The position numbers and the translations under genes are program-made. Shown here piece by piece: positions 1 to 7,250 of a stretch of DNA of 7,734 nt. The DNA comes from Bradyrhizobium sp. (GTDB lineage: Bacteria > Pseudomonadota > Alphaproteobacteria > Rhizobiales > Xanthobacteraceae): positions 1 to 7,734 of the forward strand of contig JAQGKJ010000401.1 of assembly GCA_028290165.1 (NCBI GenBank), written 5' to 3'. The notes beneath the pieces are model-generated. The model ran no database searches and was not told where the DNA came from. It saw only the letters and a list, made by a program, of their open reading frames with translations. Positions within the stretch are counted from its first letter, which is position 1. Each line of letters opens with the position of its first letter.

Positions 1-67
1 CGGGGCATGCGAAGCATGAACCCCCGGAATCTCTAGATTCCGGGTTCGCGTCTTCGACGCGCCCCGG
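1..67. repeat. Palindromic intergenic repeat, cloverleaf-like, cut by the window edge
   Basis: Three hairpins lie in a row. The first is ATGC (7-10) with GCAT (14-17) around a GAA loop. The second is a 10-bp perfect stem, CCCGGAATCT (23-32) with AGATTCCGGG (35-44). The third is CGCGTC (47-52) with GACGCG (56-61) around TTC. CGGGGC at 1-6 is complementary to GCCCCG at 61-66 and would close the three hairpins into a cloverleaf. The 5' arm probably starts before the window. I recognise this type as a common dispersed intergenic element of Bradyrhizobium genomes (knowledge, not searched). It starts just after the gltL stop, so on the minus strand it could help end or stabilise the glt transcript. 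There is no T-run behind it, so it is not a classical intrinsic terminator. Confidence 0.75.
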
Positions 68-81
68 AATGACATGACATC

Positions 82-814
82 CTAATGCGACAAGATCTTC
101 GACAGGAATTTCTGCGCGCGGTCGCTGCGCGGGCTGCCGAAGAAGTCGGTCTTCAGCGCGTCCTCGACGATTTCACCCTGATCCATGAAAATCACGCGGT
201 GCGCGACCTTGCTGGCAAAGCCCATTTCGTGGGTCACCACCATCATGGTCATGCCCTCGCGGGCGAGGTCGACCATGACGTCGAGCACTTCCGAGATCAT
301 TTCCGGATCGAGCGCCGAGGTCGGCTCGTCGAACAGCATCGCGATCGGGTCCATCGCCAGCGCGCGGGCGATCGCGACGCGCTGCTGCTGTCCCCCGGAC
401 AATTCGGCCGGGTGTTTTTTTCGCGTGGTCCTTCAGGCCGACGCGGTCGAGCAGCTTTACGGCCTTGGCCATCGCCTCGTCATGGGACCGGCCCAGCACC
501 TTCTCCTGCGCCAGGCAGAGATTCTCGATGATGCGCAAATGCGGGAACAGCTCAAAGTGCTGGAATACCATGCCGACGCGGGCGCGCAGTTTCGGCAGAT
601 CGGTCTTGGGGTCATTGACCCTGATGCCGTCGAGGATGATCTCGCCGCCCTGAAACGGCTCCAGCGCGTTGACGCATTTGATCAATGTCGATTTTCCCGA
701 ACCCGACGGACCGCATACCACCACCACCTCGCCCTTGGCGACGCTGGTGGTGCAGTCCTTCAGCGCCTGGAAGCCCGGCCCGTACCATTTGTCGATGTGG
801 CTGATCTTGATCAT
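82..814 (-). pseudogene. gltL: Glutamate/aspartate ABC transporter ATP-binding protein (GltL-like), frameshifted
   Basis: This is the ATPase that would power the GltJ/GltK importer at the cytoplasmic face of the membrane. With one base removed it gives 243 residues, the normal size for GltL/GlnQ proteins. Walker A (GPSGSGKST) is at residues 35-43, the Q-loop (VFQHFE) near 85, the signature SGGQQQRVA at 139-147, Walker B ([12 protein letters not shown]) at 158-169, and the H-loop as VVTHEMG. The reading frame breaks at a run of seven A on the coding strand (plus-strand T at 415-421). Six A would read [14 protein letters not shown]; seven A read [11 protein letters not shown] and then run on as nonsense to a stop at 173, giving a 213-residue product without signature or Walker B. 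The ATG at 814 lies 10 bases past the gltK stop and ends the operon. Family identity is certain. Whether the lesion is real or a homopolymer sequencing error cannot be told here. Confidence 0.93.
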
Positions 815-824
815 ATCGGTCTCA

Positions 825-1517
825 CTAATGCACGAAGGCGATGCGGGTCTGCAGGCGCCGGACGCCGAATGACGCGACACAGGAAATGGCGAAGTAAACC
901 GCGGCGGCAAACAGATACATTTCGACCAGCCGCCCATCGCGCTGCGCGACCTTGCTGGCTGCGCCGAGAAAATCCGGGATCGAGAGCACGTAGACCAGCG
1001 AAGTGTCCTGGAACAGCACGATGGTCTGCGTCAGCAATACCGGCAGCATGTTGCGGAACGCCTGTGGCAGCACGACGTAACGCATGGTCTGGCTGTAGGT
1101 AAGCCCGAGCGCTTGCGCCGCTGCGGGCTGTCCCCGCGAGATCGACTGGATGCCGGCACGCATGATTTCGGAAAAATACGCCGCCTCGAAGATGGTGAAA
1201 GTGATGTGCGAGGAGGCGAACGCGCCAAAGTGGATCGGACGCGACGATCCCGTCACCCACTGCCCGATGTAAGGTACCAAGAAATAGAACCAGAAGATCA
1301 CCATCACCAGCGGCAGCGACCGCATCAGGTCGACATAGAGGCCAGCGATGCGCCCGAGCAGCCTGAAGCCCGACAACCGCATCAACGCAATCAGCGTGCC
1401 GAAGATCAGGCCTCCCACCGCGGCAAGGCCCGTGAGCGTCAGCGTGAACGTCATGCCGTCGAAAAACAGGTATCCGAGCGAGCGGCGGATGACATCGAAG
1501 TCGAAGTTGGCGAACAT
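825..1517 (-). CDS. gltK: Glutamate/aspartate ABC transporter permease GltK
   Basis: Inner-membrane subunit of the acidic amino acid importer, pairing with GltJ to form the channel. It has 230 residues, close to E. coli GltK (about 224). An amphipathic N-terminus (MFANFDFDVIRRSL) is followed by hydrophobic segments at about 22-45 and 66-85 and others towards the C-terminus. The His/Glu-type permease EAA loop is at 111-139 (EAAYFSEIMRAGIQSISRGQ onward to ALGL), where the GltL coupling helices dock. The segment LLTQTIVLFQDTSLVYVLS is typical of GltK. The ATG at 1517 was chosen over an upstream in-frame start because it lies 7 bases after the gltJ stop and fits the family N-terminus. The Shine-Dalgarno sequence is weak, so translation is probably coupled to gltJ. 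The frame is intact. Substrate is assigned by family resemblance and gene order. Confidence 0.93.
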   Translation of the reverse strand: MFANFDFDVIRRSLGYLFFDGMTFTLTLTGLAAVGGLIFGTLIALMRLSGFRLLGRIAGLYVDLMRSLPLVMVIFWFYFLVPYIGQWVTGSSRPIHFGAFASSHITFTIFEAAYFSEIMRAGIQSISRGQPAAAQALGLTYSQTMRYVVLPQAFRNMLPVLLTQTIVLFQDTSLVYVLSIPDFLGAASKVAQRDGRLVEMYLFAAAVYFAISCVASFGVRRLQTRIAFVH

Positions 1518-1524
1518 GGGTGCG

Positions 1525-2256
1525 CTATTTCCCGGTAATGTAGCCGGGGACCGCCAATCCGCGCTCGAGCAAGCGCATGGCGGTGACCACAACGATATTG
1601 ATCAGGAGGTACATCACCGTCGCGGCCGTGAAGGCCTCGAACACCTGAAAGGAAAATTCCTGCATCGACCGCGCTTCCGCGGTCAATTCGACCAGGCCGA
1701 TGGTGAGGGCCACCGAGGTATTCTTGATGGTCGAGAGAAATTCGGAAGTCAGCGGCGGCATGACGATGCGAAACGCCATCGGCAGCAGCACGTAGCGATA
1801 AGCTTGCGCCGTCGTCAGTCCGAGCGCGGTCGCGGCCAACATTTGTCCGCGCGGCAGCGATCCGATGCCTGCCCGCAACTGTTCGGCCACGCGCGCCGAC
1901 ATGAACAGCCCGATCCCGATCGCCGCCGTGTAGAACGGCGCGTTGGGGATCTGCTTGAGCCACAGCCCCCAGGCGTGCGGCAGGATCTCCGGCAAGACGA
2001 TGAACCAGAGAAACAGCTGGACCAGGAGCGGCATGTTGCGGAAGAACTCGACGTGAGCGAAGCCGATCCAGGACGCCGCCCGTGACGGCAGCGTGCGCAA
2101 CACGCCGACCACCGATCCGACGACCAGCGCAATGATCCAGGCGCAGATCGCGGTCTCGATGGTCAGAACCAGCCCCGACAGCAGCATGTCGAGATAGGTA
2201 CCGGTCCCGCTCGGGGCCGGCTCCCAGAAGATGCGCCAGTTCCAGTGATAGTTCAC
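1525..2256 (-). CDS. gltJ: Glutamate/aspartate ABC transporter permease GltJ
   Basis: The second channel subunit of the importer, 243 residues (E. coli GltJ has about 246). The N-terminus MNYHWNWRIFWEPAPSGTGT matches the WNW-containing start of GltJ. Hydrophobic segments lie at about 24-53 and 76-93, then others flank the EAA loop, seen as EQLRAGIGSLPRGQ at 125-138 followed by ALGL. The end, LPGYITGK in the family pattern, resembles the GltJ C-terminus. The start codon is GTG (plus-strand CAC at 2254-2256) with a good GGAAGG Shine-Dalgarno sequence about five bases upstream. It follows the second binding protein by 65 bases and precedes gltK by 7, so the two permeases and the ATPase form a tight translational block. 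The frame is intact. Confidence 0.93.
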   Translation of the reverse strand: MNYHWNWRIFWEPAPSGTGTYLDMLLSGLVLTIETAICAWIIALVVGSVVGVLRTLPSRAASWIGFAHVEFFRNMPLLVQLFLWFIVLPEILPHAWGLWLKQIPNAPFYTAAIGIGLFMSARVAEQLRAGIGSLPRGQMLAATALGLTTAQAYRYVLLPMAFRIVMPPLTSEFLSTIKNTSVALTIGLVELTAEARSMQEFSFQVFEAFTAATVMYLLINIVVVTAMRLLERGLAVPGYITGK

Positions 2257-2272
2257 AGGGCCTTCCGTCCGC

Positions 2273-2324
2273 TAAGGCTGTGCCAATGATGCTTGCTCGG
2301 CCATCGCACGGCCAAAAAGCCTTA
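2273..2324 (-). other. Stem-loop between the gltI copy 2 stop and gltJ
   Basis: On the transcript strand, TAAGGCT at 2324-2318 (starting with the stop codon TAA) is perfectly complementary to AGCCTTA at 2279-2273. Inside this 7-bp outer stem is a smaller GGCC/GGCC pairing (2299-2302 and 2310-2313) with a 7-base loop. In many binding-protein operons, structure after the binding-protein gene protects that part of the mRNA and keeps the protein in excess over the permeases. That role is inference here. The stems are short, so the structure is only moderately convincing. Confidence 0.4.
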
Positions 2325-3239
2325 CATCGCCTTGTAGAAATCGGGATCCGGTGAATCGGTGGGGTTGGCGAATTCGTGCTTCAACTCCGCAGACATCGGC
2401 GCGTTGAGGTTCAATCCCTTGGGCGGGATTTTCGCCATGAACCACTTGTCATACAGCTTTTGACCTTCGGCGCTCTGGTAAAGCGCAGCGGTGGCGCCAT
2501 CGACCACCTTCTTGAAGGCCGGATCGTCCTTGCGCATCACGATGCCATAGGGCTCCGGCTTCGAGAACGCGTACTTGGAGATGACGTAGGCGTCCGGCTC
2601 CTTCGATCCAGCGATGAAGCTGGCGAGCAGGATGTCGTCCATCACAAATGCCACCGCCCGATCGGTCTCAACCATCAGAAATCCCTCGCCGTGGTCCTTG
2701 GCCGCGATGATGTTGACCCTCATGTTGCGGGCGGCATTGGCTTCGGTGAGCTGCTTGATATTGGTGGAACCGGAGGTGGAGACCACCGACTTGCCCTTGA
2801 GATCGTCGATCGAGTTGACGTTGCTGGACTTCTTCGAGACGAAGCGGCTCGCGGTCAGAAAATGGGTGTTGGTGAAAGAGACCTGCTTATGGCTCTCAGC
2901 GTTGTTGGTGGTCGAGCCGCATTCGAGGTCGATGGTACCGTTGGCCATCAGGGGAATGCGGGTCGACGGCGTGACCGGATTGAGCTTGACCTCGAGTTTG
3001 TCGAGCGTGAGCTCCTTTTTCACGGCCTCGACGATCCTGTAACAGATGTCAATCGCAAAGCCGATCGGCTTCTGGTTGTCGTCCAGATAGGAGAACGGGA
3101 TGGACGACTCGCGATAACCGAGCGTGATCGCGCCGGATTCCTTGATGTTTTTCAACGTCCCGGTGAGCTCTTCGGCATTCGCCTGGCCAACCCAGAGGCT
3201 AGCGGCGAGCGTAAGGCTAATCATATGCATGTGCTTCAT
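2322..3239 (-). CDS. gltI: Glutamate/aspartate periplasmic binding protein GltI, copy 2 (downstream)
   Basis: Periplasmic solute-binding protein of the polar amino acid family (SBP_bac_3), 305 residues, handing acidic amino acids to GltJK. It has a signal peptide at 1-22 with a type I peptidase site after ANA, and no lipobox cysteine. The family-defining ECGSTTNN motif is at 106-113, with RESSIPFSY at 43-51, STRIPL at 92-97, a conserved STSG at 154-157, AKDHGEGF at 180-187 and FVMDD at 198-202. Cys66 and Cys107 could form a disulfide. The start ATG has a strong GAGGAGAG Shine-Dalgarno sequence. It is a tandem paralogue of the gene upstream (3364-4281), the same length and without gaps, with about 51 differences by hand count. 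It follows that gene by 124 bases and precedes gltJ by 65. Glutamate/aspartate specificity comes from similarity to E. coli GltI and is not proven. Confidence 0.92.
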   Translation of the reverse strand: MKHMHMISLTLAASLWVGQANAEELTGTLKNIKESGAITLGYRESSIPFSYLDDNQKPIGFAIDICYRIVEAVKKELTLDKLEVKLNPVTPSTRIPLMANGTIDLECGSTTNNAESHKQVSFTNTHFLTASRFVSKKSSNVNSIDDLKGKSVVSTSGSTNIKQLTEANAARNMRVNIIAAKDHGEGFLMVETDRAVAFVMDDILLASFIAGSKEPDAYVISKYAFSKPEPYGIVMRKDDPAFKKVVDGATAALYQSAEGQKLYDKWFMAKIPPKGLNLNAPMSAELKHEFANPTDSPDPDFYKAM

Positions 3240-3363
3240 TCGTGCTCTCCTCGTTTGGATGACGGCAAGGCCTGCATCATGCGGCTACCCGCTGCGGGCC
3301 GGGCCTGCGCCATCGACTACCGGCCCCATGCAATGACCGGGCCATCGCATGAGCCGGGAATCC

Positions 3364-4281
3364 TCACATCGCCTTGTAAGAATCGGGATCGGGAGAGTCG
3401 GAAGGTTTTGCGAACTCGTTCTTGAGTTCGGCCGAGATCGGCGCGTTGAGATTCAATCCCTTGGGCGGGATCTTCTGCATGAACCACTTGTCATAGAGCT
3501 TCAGCCCCTCGCCGCTCGTGTAGAGCGCGGCGGTCGCGCCATCGACCACCTTCTTGAAAGCCGGGTCGCCCTTGCGCAGCATGATGCCGTAGGGCTCGGG
3601 CTTGGAGAACGCGTCCTTGGAGATGACGTAGACGCCCGGCTCTTTCGATCCGGCGACGAGACTTGCAAGCAGGATGTCGTCCATCACGAACGCGACCGCA
3701 CGGTCGGTCTCCACCATCAGGAATGCCTCGGCGTGGTCCTTGGCCGGGATGATGTTGACGCCTAGGTTACGGGCGGCGTTGGCCTCGGTGAGCTGCTTGA
3801 TGTTGGTGGTGCCCGACGTCGAGACCACCGACTTGCCCTTGAGGTCGTCGATCGAGTCGATCTTGCTGGATTTCTTCGAGACAAAACGGCTGGCGGTCAG
3901 AAAATGGGTGTTGGTGAAGGAAATTTGCTTCTGGCGGTCGGCGTTGTTGGTGGTCGATCCGCATTCGAGATCGATGGTGCCGTTGGCGAGCAGAGGAATG
4001 CGGGTCGATGACGTCACCGGATTGAGCTTGACCTCAAGCTTGCCGAGCTTGAGCTCCTTCTTCACGGCGTCGACGATCTTGTAGCAGATGTCCATGGCAA
4101 AGCCGATCGGCTTCTGACTATCGTCCAGATACGAAAACGGAATGGACGAATCGCGAAAGCCGAGGGTGATCGCGCCGGTTTCGTTGATGTTCTTCAATGT
4201 CCCCGTGAGTTCTTCGGCATTCCCCTGCCCGGCGCAAAGCGCAGTCGCGAGCGCAAGGCCAATCATCGGCAAATGTTTCAT
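3364..4281 (-). CDS. gltI: Glutamate/aspartate periplasmic binding protein GltI, copy 1 (promoter-proximal)
   Basis: The first gene of the glt operon, 305 residues, same family and role as its tandem partner. The signal peptide covers 1-22 (MKHLPMIGLALATALCAGQG then NA), cleaved before EELTG. ECGSTTNN, RIPLLANG, STSGTTNI and FVMDD are all present, as are Cys66 and Cys107. The ATG at 4281 was preferred to an upstream in-frame ATG at 4323, since only the shorter form starts directly with the signal peptide, aligns with copy 2 and has a GGGGGAGAGGA Shine-Dalgarno sequence. Differences from copy 2 are spread along the protein and many are conservative (E/D, K/R, I/V), as expected under selection. 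Less conservative ones include Tyr223 to Asp, Thr78 to Lys and Asp80 to Gly. Both copies look functional and may differ in affinity or ligand range. Confidence 0.92.
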   Translation of the reverse strand: MKHLPMIGLALATALCAGQGNAEELTGTLKNINETGAITLGFRDSSIPFSYLDDSQKPIGFAMDICYKIVDAVKKELKLGKLEVKLNPVTSSTRIPLLANGTIDLECGSTTNNADRQKQISFTNTHFLTASRFVSKKSSKIDSIDDLKGKSVVSTSGTTNIKQLTEANAARNLGVNIIPAKDHAEAFLMVETDRAVAFVMDDILLASLVAGSKEPGVYVISKDAFSKPEPYGIMLRKGDPAFKKVVDGATAALYTSGEGLKLYDKWFMQKIPPKGLNLNAPISAELKNEFAKPSDSPDPDSYKAM

Positions 4282-4335
4282 TCGTCCTCTCCCCCGTTTG
4301 GATGGCTCCCGCAATGCTTGCATAATCCGGGCCGG

Positions 4336-4364
4336 AATAGAATGTGACTTTTGGCGCTGGACAA
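4336..4364 (-). promoter_or_regulatory. Candidate promoter of the glt operon
   Basis: On the minus strand TTGTCC (4364-4359) and TCTATT (4341-4336) each match the sigma-70-type boxes at four of six positions and are spaced by 17 bases. They lie about 55-83 bases before the first gltI start. The MFS gene ends 153 bases before gltI, which leaves room for an independent promoter. The match is weak and the call also rests on position. Confidence 0.35.
4337..4350. promoter_or_regulatory. Motif shared with the peptidase promoter region (glt copy)
   Basis: ATAGAATGTGACTT here matches ATAGAATGTGCCTT at 7251-7264 at 13 of 14 positions and in the same orientation relative to the minus-strand gene it precedes. 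It ends about 55 bases before the gltI start and overlaps the candidate -10 box. It may be a common promoter element or regulator site; the regulator is unknown. Confidence 0.4.
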
Positions 4365-4382
4365 CCCGCCAAAAGGCGCCAA
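4349..4382. promoter_or_regulatory. Inverted repeat, candidate operator of the glt operon
   Basis: TTTTGGCG (4349-4356) and CGCCAAAA (4367-4374) form a perfect 8-bp inverted repeat around ten bases. A third half-site, CGCCAA at 4377-4382, follows CGCCAA at 4367-4372 at exactly ten bases, one helical turn. The array covers the candidate -35 box and most of the spacer, a usual place for a repressor. On the minus strand the second arm ends in A rather than T, so it does not look like a terminator of the upstream MFS gene. No regulator gene is in the window, so the binding protein is unknown. Confidence 0.45.
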
Positions 4383-4434
4383 TGACAGCGGATATGTCCC
4401 GATTTCGGCTGGCTCGGCAGTCAGAACCGCTCCG

Positions 4435-5739
4435 TCATGCCGTGTGCGAGGCTGCGGAGGTTCTTCTGATCGTAATCAGGGCAGACAGGCTGACGAGACC
4501 GACGAGGGTCAGGTAATAGGCCGGCGCGAGATCGCCGATAAAGACGATGGCGCCGAGCCAGGTCATGATCACCGGCCCCATGCCGCCAAACAGCGTGACG
4601 CCGATGTTGTACCCGAGACCGAGGCCGGTGGCGCGCGACGCCGCCGGAAGCAATTCCGACATCAGCGCGGCGAGCGGCCCAAAGTAGAGCGACTTCAGGG
4701 TCGCGAGCCAGAGCACCGCCACAATAATCACCGTCGGCGTCGGAGTCCTCGTCAGGAGCAGGAAGGCCGGGACAATCGAGAGCAGCAACAGCAGATTGAC
4801 GGTAATCATATGGGTGGTGCGCCCGACCCTGTCGGAGATCATGCCGGCAACCGGCGTCAGGACCGTGACAGAGAGGGCTCCGGCGAGCGTCGCTTCAAAT
4901 CCAACGACCGCGGGAAGGTTGAGTGTTTTGACCACATAGGTCGGCATATAGATGATGAGGTAGTTGACCGCGGTCGATATCGCGAGCGCGCCGATGCCCA
5001 GGGTCACGCGAAGCTTTTGATGCAGGAAGACGTCCCTGACCGGGGTGCCGTGTTGCGTGGCGGGCGGCGGCGTCGCATCCTCGAGATGGTTGCGGATGTA
5101 GATACCGACGGGTCCGACCAGGATGCCGAACAGGAACGGAATGCGCCAGCCCCACGAGCCCATCTCGGCAGCCGTCAGCCACGTTGTGAGCCCGACGCCG
5201 AACGTAGACGACAGCACCTGGCCCAGGCCTTGGCTGGCAAATTGCCAGCTTGCGATGAACCCGCGTCTATCAGGCGCATGCTCGACCAGAAAGGCCGTCG
5301 AGCTTCCGAATTCGCCGCCGGCAGAAAATCCCTGCACCAGGCGGGCGATCAGAACCGCGATTGGCGCAAGGATGCCGATGGTCTCGTAGGTGGGCATGAT
5401 AGCGATCGCCAGCGTGCCGAACGTCATCAGGACGATGGAGATCATCAACGACGCCTTGCGGCCGTGACGATCGGCGTAAGCTCCAAGCACGACCCCGCCG
5501 ATCGGCCGAACCAGGAACGCCAGTCCGAAGGTACCGAAAGTCAGAAGCAGCGAAGTGGTCGGATCGTTGTTCGGGAAGAAGGCCTTCGAAACATTGACGG
5601 CGAAATAGCCGTAAGAGGAGATGTCGTACCACTCCAGCGCGTTCCCGATCGAGACCGCAACGACGAGCTTGGTGAAACGTTTCTCTTGCGGCGCTGCCTG
5701 CGACATTCCAGCTGACTCGACCGGCGCCGATACTGTCAT
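4435..5739 (-). CDS. MFS transporter, metabolite:H+ symporter (MHS) family
   Basis: Inner-membrane secondary transporter of 434 residues, the usual size for the MHS branch of the major facilitator superfamily (relatives include the citrate, alpha-ketoglutarate, shikimate and proline/betaine symporters). The MHS N-terminal signature is seen as GNALEWYDISSYGYFA at 32-47. The loop 2-3 motif GAYADRHGRK is at 86-95. RLVQGFSAGGEFGSS at 133-147 with EHAPDRRG at 153-160 is also typical of the family. A second-half DRVGR motif follows, and about twelve hydrophobic segments can be traced. The ATG at 5739 has an AGAGG Shine-Dalgarno sequence about eight bases upstream. It starts 43 bases after the peptidase stop, so the two genes are probably co-transcribed. 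The substrate cannot be read from sequence; an organic acid or amino acid derivative fits the context. The frame is intact. Confidence 0.9.
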   Translation of the reverse strand: MTVSAPVESAGMSQAAPQEKRFTKLVVAVSIGNALEWYDISSYGYFAVNVSKAFFPNNDPTTSLLLTFGTFGLAFLVRPIGGVVLGAYADRHGRKASLMISIVLMTFGTLAIAIMPTYETIGILAPIAVLIARLVQGFSAGGEFGSSTAFLVEHAPDRRGFIASWQFASQGLGQVLSSTFGVGLTTWLTAAEMGSWGWRIPFLFGILVGPVGIYIRNHLEDATPPPATQHGTPVRDVFLHQKLRVTLGIGALAISTAVNYLIIYMPTYVVKTLNLPAVVGFEATLAGALSVTVLTPVAGMISDRVGRTTHMITVNLLLLLSIVPAFLLLTRTPTPTVIIVAVLWLATLKSLYFGPLAALMSELLPAASRATGLGLGYNIGVTLFGGMGPVIMTWLGAIVFIGDLAPAYYLTLVGLVSLSALITIRRTSAASHTA

Positions 5740-5782
5740 TCCAGGCCTCTTTCGTTGGACCGCTTGCCTCGGGGTCTAATTC

Positions 5783-7168
5783 TCAAGAAGCGCGCGGCGG
5801 CATCTCGCCCAGATCCCAGAACAGACCCGCCATGATGCCGAGCGCTTCCTCGGTGACCGGGAGCAGAATGTGTTCGTCGGGCGCGTGCTGCGAGCAGCCC
5901 GGATAGGAGTGCGGCACCCAGATCGTGGGCAAACCCAATGCTTCGGAGAACACGTCATTGGGCAGCGAGCCGCCGAAATTCGGCAGCACTGCGGGCGCCT
6001 TTCCAGTCGTCTACCGGATCGACGCCGCCGCCCAGTTGATCCAGGGGCTGTCGAAATCGGTGCGCGAGGCGGCAAAACGCTGCACGGCCGTCACCTCGAC
6101 CATCGGAAAACCGTTAGCATGCAGGTGCGCCCTCACCACATCGGCGATGTTATCGACCTTGGTGCCCACGACGAAGCGAAGTTGCAGAACGGCTTGTGCA
6201 CGGTCCGGTATAGCGTTGGCCGGCTTCTCGATATTGCCTGATGACATCGCCAGTACTTCGAGCGTGTTCCAGGCATAAAGCCGCTCGGCGGCCGATAGGC
6301 CTTCCTCACCCCAATTCTCCGACAGTGCCGGCTCATCGGCCATCGGCTCGATCGTCACGTCGGCAAGCATGGCGCGGATCTGGTTGGAAAGGCGCGGCGG
6401 TTTCAACTCGTCGAGCAACAGCCGTCCCTTGCGGTCGACCAGGGTCGCAATCGCGCTGGCGAGGATGGTCGCGGGATTGGCAAGCACGCCACCCCAATTG
6501 CCGGAATGATGCGAACCCTCGCGCAGGTTCACATCGAGGTGAACCCTCACTCCACCGCGGCAGCCGAGGAATATCGTGGGCCGGTCCGCGGCAAGCCGCG
6601 GCCCGTCGGATGCCAGAAACAGATCGGCGGAGAGTTCGTCACGCAGCTGCTCGCAGACCTGGCGCAGATCCGGCGAGCCGATCTCCTCGCCGGTTTCAAC
6701 GATGAATTTCGCGTTGAAGCCCAGCCTTCCGCCGCGCGCCTCGCGCACGGCGGCAAGCGCCGACAGGTTGATGCTGTGTTGCCCCTTGTTGTCGGCGGTG
6801 CCGCGGCCATAGACGCGATTGCCTATCGTTGTCGTCTTCCACGGATCGAGGTTGTCCCGCCATTCTCCCACCATGCCGTCGACGACATCGCCGTGTCCGT
6901 AGATCAGAACGGTCGGAACGGAAGCGCTCTCGCGATATTCCGCAAGCAGGTAGGGGTTCTTGCCGGTCGGGGATTCGATCAGGCGTGAGGCAAAATCGAG
7001 TTTCGAAAAGGCCGGCTGCAGTTCGTCCACGAGATAGGCGCGCAACGCATCTCGCCGCTCGGGGTTCTGGCTTTCCGTGGGATAGGCGACCCGGCGGCCG
7101 AGTTCGTCAAGGAACTCGCCGGACTGAAGGTATTGGCGGGCCCGGGCGATGGCATCGGTTCTGGTCAT
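5783..7168 (-). pseudogene. M20-family metallopeptidase with an in-frame amber stop
   Basis: A cytoplasmic di-zinc peptidase/amidohydrolase of the M20 family (ArgE/DapE/carnosinase-like), 461 residues if read through. Metal and catalytic motifs are GHGDVVDG (His92, Asp94), GRGTADNKGQ (bridging Asp126), ETGEEIGS (Glu161 catalytic, Glu162) and ASDGP (Asp188). The lid/dimerisation domain spans about 205-365. SQHAPDEH at 426-433 holds the last ligand, His428. A TAG at 6011-6013 (codon 386) interrupts the frame. The sequence continues in the same frame as [20 protein letters not shown], and the family normally has Gln at the stop, so a single C-to-T change (CAG to TAG) explains it. The 385-residue product would lack His428 and the end of the catalytic domain and should be inactive. 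The ATG at 7168 was chosen because it has an AGAGAAG Shine-Dalgarno sequence and fits the family N-terminus. The exact substrate is unknown. Confidence 0.9.
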
Positions 7169-7250
7169 GTCTTCTCTTTCGGGTAGCGAACGCATTCGAG
7201 TTCGATCAACGTATCGGGATAAAGCGGCGGCTGGAAGTGGCCACGAAACG

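Larger units (their letters stand above)
2299..4332. repeat. Tandem duplication covering both gltI copies and their flanks
   Basis: Two units of roughly 990 bp stand head to tail, about 2299-3286 and 3340-4332. The similarity extends past the coding sequences. Upstream, both genes carry a leader with CTCTCC, then CGTTTGGATG, then TGCAT, for about 45 bases. Downstream, both show GGCCATCGCA about 23 bases before the stop. About 53 bases (3287-3339) between the units look unique. The edges were set by eye and are approximate. Confidence 0.75.

Noticed and set aside
185..1102. Long plus-strand open frame opposite gltL and gltK
   Set aside because: It lies antisense to clear ABC-transporter genes, is rich in Arg/His/Ala and low-complexity, and has no domain. 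GC-rich codon use on the minus strand produces such open frames.
2376..3425. Plus-strand open frame opposite gltI copy 2
   Set aside because: A similar antisense frame appears opposite copy 1 because the coding strands are duplicated; composition is unlike a real protein.
4349..4374. Intrinsic terminator for the MFS gene
   Set aside because: On the minus strand the stem is followed by AAAAGTCA instead of a T-run; its position over the glt promoter suits an operator better.
4351..5715. 454-codon plus-strand open frame opposite the MFS gene
   Set aside because: Its product is full of Arg, Gln, Asp and Gly with no recognisable fold, while the minus strand encodes an intact MHS transporter with all its motifs.
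5990..6013. Frameshift as the explanation for the split peptidase
   Set aside because: The reading frame is the same on both sides of the TAG and no residue is missing, so a substitution is sufficient.
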